Below are positions 1 through 5,954 of a DNA stretch of 9,972 nt, in pieces. This stretch comes from Candidatus Symbiothrix sp. (GTDB lineage: Bacteria > Bacteroidota > Bacteroidia > Bacteroidales > Azobacteroidaceae). A program made the translations under genes and the position numbers. Position 1 is the stretch's first letter. Each line of letters starts with the position of its first letter. The stretch spans positions 1 to 9,972 of the forward strand of contig JAISXN010000115.1 in the NCBI GenBank assembly GCA_031270525.1, given 5' to 3'. The notes beneath the pieces were generated by a model. It was not told the DNA's origin. It was given only the letters and a program-made list of their open reading frames with translations, and made no database searches.

Positions 1-470
1 TCTGCAAGGTCGCGAACATCCACCCCTTCTTTACTACCTTCCACCGTAGCCACAGAAATTTGTTTGTCGGTTTCCGACAATTCATCCTGAGTTAACATTT
101 TTTGTTCGGTAACTTCCTCGTCTTTAACGACAACCGGAGGTGTAAATTGAACAGTAGCTTTTAATATGGGGGGAGGAGCCACCGGCTTGATTTCCTCAAT
201 TTGGTTTTCTTTGCTAACTTCATTAACATTATCCAAATCGGCCAGTTCTACTTCGGTAATCTCTATAACCTCCCTTTCTTTCGGAATAAACGATTTGATC
301 AAATTAGGCAGGAAAATCACCGCTAAGCCTACAATTGTAACAATGAGCAGCGCTTTCAGGTGGCGATCGGAAGAATCGTTCCGCAATTCATACGCACCGT
401 ATGCCTTATTTTTACCTTCAAAAATAAGCGCTGTCCATTTCGGCGAAGTTAAATCTATGTCTTGTGCCAT
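1..470 (-). CDS. tonB: Energy transducer TonB, 3' part beyond window
   Basis: TonB spans the periplasm and passes energy from the ExbB-ExbD proton motor to TonB-dependent outer-membrane receptors. The start is the ATG at 470-468, and 156 residues are visible before the window edge. Residues 1-38 are cytoplasmic and carry the block WTALIFEGKNKAYGAYELR (12-30), which I recognise from Bacteroidota TonB proteins. A single hydrophobic segment follows at about 39-61. After it comes a Glu/Pro/Val-rich periplasmic linker containing KPVAPPPILK and FTPPVVVK. The C-terminal receptor-binding domain lies outside the window, so it cannot be checked. The gene begins 30 bp after the second exbD and is probably translated from the same message. 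The 30-bp spacer is AT-rich with no evident Shine-Dalgarno sequence. The family call is firm; which receptors it serves cannot be inferred. Confidence 0.93.
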   Translation of the reverse strand, partial: MAQDIDLTSPKWTALIFEGKNKAYGAYELRNDSSDRHLKALLIVTIVGLAVIFLPNLIKSFIPKEREVIEITEVELADLDNVNEVSKENQIEEIKPVAPPPILKATVQFTPPVVVKDEEVTEQKMLTQDELSETDKQISVATVEGSKEGVDVRDLA

Positions 471-500
471 AACCTTTAAAGTTTTTAAACGTTAAACAAT

Positions 501-1187
501 CTATTTCTGCTCTAATTCGGCTCGTCCGGCCTCAGACAAATATTCCTTGTTACCGGTTCTTTGATAGAGGAAAAAACGATCTCCTTCAGTTAAATCTATT
601 ATCGCATACGCTCCGATGTTGGTAATCAACATCTCGTCCAATGCGTCCACCATGTTTTTGTACGTCGAAAGTTCCGTAGGCTTAATCATCACAGTCGGAG
701 CGTACTCTTTCGCAGCATCCTGTATTTCCTTGGATTTAGTCCTGAATACGGAATCAACAATCGTCCCTTCTTTCAGTTGGGCTTTCAATTCTTGAATTTT
801 TTCATACGTACCTGTATTCTTTTCCAATAACACTTTTCTAATACCGTCGACGCCATAAGATGATGTAACCAGATATGTCGAATCATCGTAAGTCGATTGA
901 TCCTTGGGAATACCCAAATAATAATACAGTTCATCATTAGCGCCCAGAAGAAGAGTAACCGCTCCGGATTCCTTAATCTTGGTTTTTTCTTCTTCCGTCA
1001 GATTTTCATCTTTCATCGGCATGTTTATATTCATCGTCTGAGGCTTCAGAAGAGTAGTACAAAACATGAAGAAAGTAATCAACAACATGTTCATATCCAC
1101 CATCGGGGTGAAATCCACACGTAAATGTTGTTTCTTCTGTTTATTCTTTCCACCGTCATTATGATCGCTTTGTTGTATTTCTGCCAT
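501..1187 (-). CDS. exbD: Biopolymer transporter ExbD, second copy
   Basis: ExbD/TolR-family protein of 228 residues, the stator-type partner of ExbB in the proton motor that drives TonB. A basic, Asn/Lys/Gln-rich cytoplasmic tail (1-22) precedes one transmembrane helix at about 28-48. Its motif VDFTPMVDMNMLLITFFMF holds the proton-carrying aspartate D31, equivalent by family alignment to E. coli ExbD D25. The rest is a periplasmic domain, considerably longer than in E. coli ExbD (about 141 residues in total). It ends with a stretch read as ALDEMLITNIGAYAIIDLTE. The gene is 41 bp downstream of the first exbD and 30 bp upstream of tonB. An AGGAA-like sequence about 6 bp before the ATG is one of the few Shine-Dalgarno-like sites here. 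It is clearly diverged from the first copy, so it is not a recent duplication. Confidence 0.93.
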   Translation of the reverse strand: MAEIQQSDHNDGGKNKQKKQHLRVDFTPMVDMNMLLITFFMFCTTLLKPQTMNINMPMKDENLTEEEKTKIKESGAVTLLLGANDELYYYLGIPKDQSTYDDSTYLVTSSYGVDGIRKVLLEKNTGTYEKIQELKAQLKEGTIVDSVFRTKSKEIQDAAKEYAPTVMIKPTELSTYKNMVDALDEMLITNIGAYAIIDLTEGDRFFLYQRTGNKEYLSEAGRAELEQK

Positions 1188-1228
1188 TTTATTTCCTTTC
1201 TATGTTTAAAGAATTAAATTCAGCTTTT

Positions 1229-1888
1229 TCAATTACTCGACCCTTCTCTTAAAGTCGTAATTAAAAGATAGCGGTTTCGACGCAAGTCGTCACCTCTTAA
1301 AATATCTATTATCTTTTTCACAACCGGATAGCTGGTCGTTTGATCGGATTTGATTGCAATTTTCAAATCCTCGTTAATATCTAAAGCTGCAGCAACCCAA
1401 CGCTTAAATTCGTTATCCGACGAAATGACTCCTCTGCCGTCTTCTATTTTATCATCATCGGCAGGAACACCTACACGCTTGTTTTTCAGATTTTGCAATT
1501 CTTCGTCTTGCTTTTCAATCGGCAAATCCAAAAATGTTTGCATGTAGCGGATCGGAACTCCGAATGACTGCAATTTTCTGAAAGCTTCAATCTGTTTAGT
1601 TGTATATGTTATACCGTACGGTTCACTTACCGCTTTCAATGTTGCCACTTTTTGTTCGGCATTATCCATGCTCAAAAAGACTTTCCCTTCCTTATCTACA
1701 AGTATTGTCAGCAAATTGGTTTCGGGAATTTTGATTTCGGAAACCGAAGCCGGCGTTGTCACTTGTATCGGCTCTTTCGCAAGGAAAGTGGAGGTTGTCA
1801 TGAAAAAGGTAAGTAAAAGAACGGTCACGTCACTCATCGCCGTCATGTCGATGAACGTACTTTGTTTTTTTACTTTGACTTTTGCCAT
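1229..1888 (-). CDS. exbD: Biopolymer transporter ExbD, first copy
   Basis: ExbD/TolR-family protein of 219 residues. A short basic tail (MAKVKVKKQ) leads into a single transmembrane helix at about 16-36, where IDMTAMSDVTVLLLTFFM carries the expected proton-binding aspartate D20. The remainder is periplasmic: a beta-rich start (about 52-75), a charged central insertion (about 95-150, including KQDEELQNLKNKR) and a C-terminal segment resembling the ExbD periplasmic fold (about 165-215). The insertion makes it longer than E. coli ExbD. The ATG is 8 bp after the exbB stop, which suggests translational coupling. Two dissimilar ExbD proteins after one ExbB is the usual Bacteroidota layout. Whether they form a mixed ExbD dimer inside the ExbB ring is inference. 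The gene ends AAT TGA, like nuoH and nuoK, but with no repeat array behind it. Confidence 0.93.
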   Translation of the reverse strand: MAKVKVKKQSTFIDMTAMSDVTVLLLTFFMTTSTFLAKEPIQVTTPASVSEIKIPETNLLTILVDKEGKVFLSMDNAEQKVATLKAVSEPYGITYTTKQIEAFRKLQSFGVPIRYMQTFLDLPIEKQDEELQNLKNKRVGVPADDDKIEDGRGVISSDNEFKRWVAAALDINEDLKIAIKSDQTTSYPVVKKIIDILRGDDLRRNRYLLITTLREGSSN

Positions 1889-1894
1889 AATTTC

Positions 1895-1908
1895 AATTAT
1901 GAATTATG
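1895..1908. repeat. Two-unit heptamer repeat across exbB stop
   Basis: Two exact copies of AATTATG (1895-1901 and 1902-1908) read as TCATAAT-like units on the coding strand. They contain the exbB TAA stop codon and the preceding AAT TCA codons. Two copies could easily arise by chance in AT-rich DNA. It is listed because longer heptamer arrays occupy the same position, at the stop codon, in the nuo genes. Confidence 0.35.
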
Positions 1909-2715
1909 AGTTTCTGAGTACGTTTGAGTAAGGGCAAAACCCATTTCGTCGATAGCATACGTCATGTTATCAATTTTACCGCTGAAATAGGAATAGCTGA
2001 TGATAGCCAATGCGCCGGTAAGGATACCGGAAGCTGTGTTTACAAGCGCTTCCGAAATACCGACCGAAAGAGCGGCAGAGTCGACGGCGCCGCCGGTACC
2101 CAAGGCCTGGAATGACCGGATCATACCTAATACCGTTCCGAACAATCCTAACAAAGTACCTAAAGTTGAAATGGTTGCAATAATCGGGAGATTTTGTTGC
2201 ATCGACGGAAGTTGCAAGGCGGTAGCTTCTTCGATTTCCGCTTTGATTTCTTCAACTTTGGTTTCTTTCGGTAAATTCTGGGTTTCCATTTCTTTATATT
2301 TCTTCAAACCTGCATCAACGATAGCTGCTACGGAGCCTTTTTGTTTTGCGCAACGGCTTTCGGCTGATGTAATGTTTCCGCTTTTCAAATCATTCTTTAC
2401 ATTATAAACGAAACTAATTAAATTTCCTTTTCCTTTGGCTTTTGAAAGCGCAAAGAAACGTTCTACGCTCAAAATAATTACAGTTAATAAAAGAGTCAGA
2501 ATGATAGGTACGACAAAGCCTCCTTTGAACATGGTACCCAACAGATTGATCGGATGGTTGGCGTTGTTTTCGCCTTCAAAGTTTTTCCCATCTCCCAAAA
2601 TATACCAGAAAAAGCATACTGCTAAAATAAAGCTGACAAGGATAACGAGTCCCGCTGATATACCACGAGATTTTTTCCCTTCTTTTTTTCCCACTGCTTG
2701 TTTTTTTGTTTCCAT
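1897..2715 (-). CDS. exbB: MotA/TolQ/ExbB family proton channel
   Basis: Inner-membrane channel of the Ton motor, 272 residues. I place the start at the ATG at 2715-2713. The frame stays open to an ATG at 2823, but the promoter lies inside that extension, so it would not be transcribed. Hydrophobic segments occur at about 20-40, 66-86, 178-200 and 222-245, one more at the N-terminus than in E. coli ExbB. The two C-terminal helices carry the family signatures: GLFGTVLGMI with T194, and GISEALVNTASG with E222 and T227, matching E. coli T148, E176 and T181. Residues 145-170 are a charged cytoplasmic stretch (ETKVEEIKAEIEEA), probably helical. It is the first gene of the exbB-exbD-exbD-tonB unit. 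TolQ is a close relative, but the downstream tonB favours ExbB. Confidence 0.93.
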   Translation of the reverse strand: METKKQAVGKKEGKKSRGISAGLVILVSFILAVCFFWYILGDGKNFEGENNANHPINLLGTMFKGGFVVPIILTLLLTVIILSVERFFALSKAKGKGNLISFVYNVKNDLKSGNITSAESRCAKQKGSVAAIVDAGLKKYKEMETQNLPKETKVEEIKAEIEEATALQLPSMQQNLPIIATISTLGTLLGLFGTVLGMIRSFQALGTGGAVDSAALSVGISEALVNTASGILTGALAIISYSYFSGKIDNMTYAIDEMGFALTQTYSETHNS

Positions 2716-2776
2716 AAATTTGCGTTCGTTTAAGTTTAAATAAATTGTTATTAATATTTTAAGTTTACATGAATTT

Positions 2777-2812
2777 TGATTTTCTGCTTGCAAATATAAT
2801 GATTTTCTGCTT
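2777..2812. repeat. 13-bp direct repeat flanking the exbB -7 box
   Basis: TGATTTTCTGCTT occurs exactly at 2777-2789 and again at 2800-2812, a period of 23 bp or roughly two helical turns. The predicted -7 element CAAATATA (2791-2798, read on the minus strand as TATATTTG) lies between the copies. One copy therefore overlaps the expected transcription start and the other fills the -33/-7 spacer. This is what an operator for a repressor would look like, but no regulator or known motif is recognised. A chance origin is possible, though 13 exact bases at this spacing is notable. Confidence 0.5.
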
Positions 2813-2824
2813 ATTCCAAACAAA
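2791..2824 (-). promoter_or_regulatory. Bacteroidota-type promoter of exbBDD-tonB
   Basis: On the minus strand TATATTTG (2798-2791) fits the Bacteroidota -7 consensus TAnnTTTG. TTTG at 2820-2817 (18-base gap), or TTTG at 2824-2821 (22-base gap), fits the -33 element with acceptable spacing. Transcription would begin near 2784, giving an AT-rich leader of about 70 bases before the exbB ATG. The leader holds a 10-bp direct repeat TTTAAGTTTA (2729-2738 and 2758-2767) and no clear Shine-Dalgarno sequence. The rest of the nuoN-exbB spacer (2825-2924) is AT-rich with no convincing terminator. Confidence 0.6.
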
Positions 2825-2924
2825 AAAAGGTTAAGAATAAAATTATTTTAAACTATTTAATAAAAGTGCCCTCTTTTTGTGAAATCATGAATATTTTTTA
2901 ATAACATAGCCATTTATCTCATTT

Positions 2925-4337
2925 TCAAAAATATAGCTTGGAAAATACGCCCCATAAGATACCTGTTGCAAATATACCCAAAAGGCAAATAAGCATGCTT
3001 ATTTGATTATAAACGTCACTCGAAAAATGTTTTACAGCATCTATTTCTCCTTTTTTGATAAACATGGCTTTCACAATCAGTAGATAATAGTACAGGGATA
3101 TAACCGTATTTAATAATGCGATAAACAAAAGTACATACATTCCGGCAGAACCTGCTGCCATGAATATCAAGAACTTACTGAAAAAGCCGGCAAAAGGCGG
3201 AATTCCGCCCAGAGAAAATACGGCAAATGTCATCAGCAAAGCCAATTTCGGATTGGTACCGTACAATCCGTTGTATGCCGCAATGGAAGTTTTTCCGCCG
3301 GAAGCATGTTCTACGGCCGAAATCACGCCAAAAGCAGCCAGATTAGAGAAAAGATATACAAATACGTAATACACGGTTGCTTCCATCCCTTGTGCATTTC
3401 CGGCAATGATACCCAAAAGGATATAACCGGCTTGTGAGATAGACGAAAAAGCAAAAAAGCGCTTGATATTGGTCTGGCGAATGGCAAATAAGTTACCCAA
3501 TGTAATCGTAATCACCGACAACCACCACAAAATGTGTTGCCAGACTATTTCAATCCCACCGAAAACTTTGTACAAAACAAAAATCAGGGCAAAAGCGGCT
3601 GCGCCCTTAGAAACAACCGATAAATAGGCTGTGACACTGGTCGGAGCGCCTTCGTAAACATCGGCCGTCCACAAATGGAAAGGCACCAAAGACAGTTTGA
3701 AACCCAAACCGCCCAGGAAAAATACGAATCCTAATATTGTTAAAGGTTCTCCGGAAACCTGAACCGACAAATCGGAAAAATAAAAACTGCCCATCGCCCC
3801 ATACAAAAAGGAAAGTCCAAACAACATAATTCCCGACGACAAAGCCGAAATCAACACATATTTAACACCGGCTTCGGCCGATTTTTCTTTGTATTTGTTG
3901 AAAGCAGCCAAGCAAGCCATAGGTAAGGATGCGGTTTCCATTCCGATATACAACATCATGAGGTTTCCCGCCGAAATCATCAGATACATGCCCAGTAAAG
4001 TGACTAACGTAATGGTGAAAAACTCGCTTCTCCGCAGACTATTTTCCTTATTCAACCAGGAATAAGATTGAAGAAAAACAATCAGCGTCGCGATGTTCAG
4101 AATATTCTTCATCAGAACGGTCAAATCCGAACTGACAAACATTCCGCCGAACGCTTCACCTGCCGGCTTGGGTAAAAACCCCCAAACAGTCAGAATAGCA
4201 AACTCAATACAGGCAACCCAATGGAACCAACGGTCTTTTGACTTCTCGGAACCGATTATATCATAGCTAAATAAGATCAGAAATACGACTATCAGCCCTA
4301 TCTCCTGCCCCATTAATAAAAAATTACTAAAATCCAT
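2925..4337 (-). CDS. nuoN: NADH-quinone oxidoreductase subunit N
   Basis: Antiporter-like proton-pumping subunit of complex I in the inner membrane, 470 residues, close to the usual length (E. coli about 485). Many hydrophobic helices are evident throughout. The key charged residues are present. E134 lies in LMMLYIGMETASLP (TM5). K214 lies in GLGFKLSLVPFHLW (TM7), followed by VYEGAPTSVTAYLS. K244 lies in the TM8 region. K388 lies in GGIPPFAGFFSKFLIF (TM12). IKRFFAFSSISQAGY (about 291-305) is another family block. It is the last nuo gene and is separated from nuoM by a 67-bp spacer filled with a heptamer-repeat hairpin. Its stop (TGA, 2927-2925) is followed by about 100 bp before the exbB promoter. 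Confidence 0.95.
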   Translation of the reverse strand: MDFSNFLLMGQEIGLIVVFLILFSYDIIGSEKSKDRWFHWVACIEFAILTVWGFLPKPAGEAFGGMFVSSDLTVLMKNILNIATLIVFLQSYSWLNKENSLRRSEFFTITLVTLLGMYLMISAGNLMMLYIGMETASLPMACLAAFNKYKEKSAEAGVKYVLISALSSGIMLFGLSFLYGAMGSFYFSDLSVQVSGEPLTILGFVFFLGGLGFKLSLVPFHLWTADVYEGAPTSVTAYLSVVSKGAAAFALIFVLYKVFGGIEIVWQHILWWLSVITITLGNLFAIRQTNIKRFFAFSSISQAGYILLGIIAGNAQGMEATVYYVFVYLFSNLAAFGVISAVEHASGGKTSIAAYNGLYGTNPKLALLMTFAVFSLGGIPPFAGFFSKFLIFMAAGSAGMYVLLFIALLNTVISLYYYLLIVKAMFIKKGEIDAVKHFSSDVYNQISMLICLLGIFATGILWGVFSKLYF

Positions 4338-4343
4338 TTTATG

Positions 4344-4401
4344 TTAATGATTAATGATTAGTGATTAATGATTAATCATTGATAATTAATCATTAATCAT
4401 T
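4344..4401. repeat. Heptamer array forming a hairpin, nuoM-nuoN spacer
   Basis: The spacer is an unbroken run of heptamers on the plus strand: TTAATGA, TTAATGA, TTAGTGA, TTAATGA, TTAATCA, TTGATAA, TTAATCA, TTAATCA (4344-4399). The seven-base phase is kept through the switch from the TTAATGA arm to the TTAATCA arm. The two arms are inverted copies: bases 4346-4373 pair with 4401-4374, 25 of 28 positions matching, with a perfect 14-bp palindrome in the middle and a perfect 15-bp outer stem. The array begins 3 bp after the nuoM stop and ends about 6 bp before the nuoN ATG. There is no U-tract, so an intrinsic terminator is unlikely. Confidence 0.9.
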
Positions 4402-4404
4402 GAT

Positions 4405-5889
4405 TTATATGTTTGCTAATTTTTCTATAATTGGTACGACGCTTTTGCTAATCATATCGGAGACGCCGGAAGGATACAGACCCATCGCGGCAATCGCAAC
4501 AATCAAACCTACCGCCGAAACGCGTTCATACCAAGCCGCATCGGTCAAATGTAAGTGGTGTTCGTCCTGAACAGGTCCGTACAATATTTTACCGACAGTC
4601 CTTAATATATATACCGCAGTGATTACGATGGAACAACAAGCAACTATCGTCAATACACGGTGAAATGTATCCGCATTCTGGAAAGAACCGATAAAAATAG
4701 TCATTTCGGCAACGAATCCGCTCAAGCCCGGCAAACCCAATGAGGCCAAACCGGCAATCACATAACAGACCGAAGCGAAAGGCATGATTTTCATCAAACC
4801 GCCCATCTCGCGAATGTCGCGGGTGTGCGTCCGTCCGTAAATCAAACCGATTAGGGCGAAGAACAGCGCCGTCATCAAACCGTGGGAAAGCATCTGCATC
4901 ACCGCGCCTGTCATCGCCGTCCGATTCAACATCAATATGGCAAACAATACCAATCCGCAGTGGCTCACCGAAGAATAGGCATTGATGTATTTCAAGTCGG
5001 TCTGCACCACCGCACTGAATGCGCCGTAAACCACGCTGATACCTGTGAGAATAAGGAAAATCCATCCCAATTCGTGTGCGGCTTCAGGCATCAAATAAAT
5101 GGCAACCCTGAAACAGCCGTAACCTCCCAGTTTCATCAGAACTCCGGCGTGAAGCATCGAAACGGCCGTCGGCGCAGAAGCGTGACCATCGGGCGACCAG
5201 GTATGGAATGGAAACAACGCGCCTAAAACTCCGAATCCCAGGAAAGTAATAGGGAATATCCAGCGTTGATGTTCATACGGAATATGTAAATGATTGGCAA
5301 TATCCAACAAATTCATACTTGCATGTCCCGAAGTATAATAAATCCCGATGATTCCCACCAACAGGAAAGCCGAGCCTCCCATCAGCATCAACGTCAGTTT
5401 CATAGCGGAATATTCTTTTCTACCCGTTCCCCAAAGCCCAATCAATAAATACATCGGAATCAAGGCGATTTCATAAAACATGAACATCGAGAACAGGTCA
5501 ATGGAAATAAAAAATCCGAATACGCCCAACGATAAAAGGCAGTACCAAAGGAAATATTCTTTAGCCATGTCCATATTCCACGAGGAAAAGACGCCGGTAA
5601 ATACGATAATCGACGACAACACGAGCATCGCCACGGAAATACCGTCCACACCTACCGAATAAGCGATATTCAAAGGTGCAAACCAGGAGATGCTTGACAC
5701 AAAAAGCATTTCGGCGTCCGGCGATGCGGCTCTTTCTTTGATAAACAGGACGACAAGCGTCGCCGCCAATACCAGCAGGGCGGAAGCGCCTGTAACCATA
5801 ATTGCCCGAATCTGTTTCATTCCTTTACTCAAGAATAGAAACACAATCATCAGGATGGGGACTAATACAAATAATGATAATATATTCAT
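4405..5889 (-). CDS. nuoM: NADH-quinone oxidoreductase subunit M
   Basis: Central antiporter-like pump of complex I, 494 residues, close to E. coli NuoM (about 509). Family landmarks are E140 in SMFMFYEIALIPMYLLIG (TM5), FPFHTWSPDGHASAPTAVSM (226-245), K253 in LMKLGGYG (TM8), H336 in QMLSHGLMTALFF, and E395 in LPGLSGFVAEMTIFIGSF, matching the E. coli TM12 glutamate. The odd point is TM7. Aligning on P-x-H-x-W, the lysine found in NuoL (K244) and NuoN (K214) is Leu222 here (GFGVLGALFPFHTW). A histidine, H247, appears in TM8 at the position of NuoL H269. The frame and surrounding sequence are intact, so this is a subfamily trait and not damage. It lies 65 bp downstream of nuoL, in a spacer with no repeat or hairpin. 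Confidence 0.95.
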   Translation of the reverse strand: MNILSLFVLVPILMIVFLFLSKGMKQIRAIMVTGASALLVLAATLVVLFIKERAASPDAEMLFVSSISWFAPLNIAYSVGVDGISVAMLVLSSIIVFTGVFSSWNMDMAKEYFLWYCLLSLGVFGFFISIDLFSMFMFYEIALIPMYLLIGLWGTGRKEYSAMKLTLMLMGGSAFLLVGIIGIYYTSGHASMNLLDIANHLHIPYEHQRWIFPITFLGFGVLGALFPFHTWSPDGHASAPTAVSMLHAGVLMKLGGYGCFRVAIYLMPEAAHELGWIFLILTGISVVYGAFSAVVQTDLKYINAYSSVSHCGLVLFAILMLNRTAMTGAVMQMLSHGLMTALFFALIGLIYGRTHTRDIREMGGLMKIMPFASVCYVIAGLASLGLPGLSGFVAEMTIFIGSFQNADTFHRVLTIVACCSIVITAVYILRTVGKILYGPVQDEHHLHLTDAAWYERVSAVGLIVAIAAMGLYPSGVSDMISKSVVPIIEKLANI

Positions 5890-5954
5890 TTTATTATATG
5901 TGAAATTTTATTTTATACTAAATAGTCGATTTGTACATTATCCATTACTAATAT

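Noticed and set aside
2716..2823. Upstream ATG at 2823 giving a 36-residue longer ExbB
   Set aside because: The extension contains the promoter -7 box and direct repeat, is AT-rich with no ExbB-like sequence, and the ATG at 2715 gives a normal basic N-terminus before the first membrane helix.
2862..2877. Small hairpin AAAAG-TGCCCT-CTTTT after nuoN as a terminator
   Set aside because: The stem is only 5 bp and mostly A-T, and the transcript side is not followed by a clean U-run. It is too weak to call.
4344..4401. CRISPR-like array
   Set aside because: The units are 7 bp with no spacers and no cas genes nearby, so this is a simple tandem repeat.
4589..5065. 158-residue open frame on the minus strand inside nuoM
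   Set aside because: It is a +1/+2 shadow of nuoM with Arg/Asp/His-rich composition and no recognisable domain. The nuoM frame is fully supported by conserved motifs.
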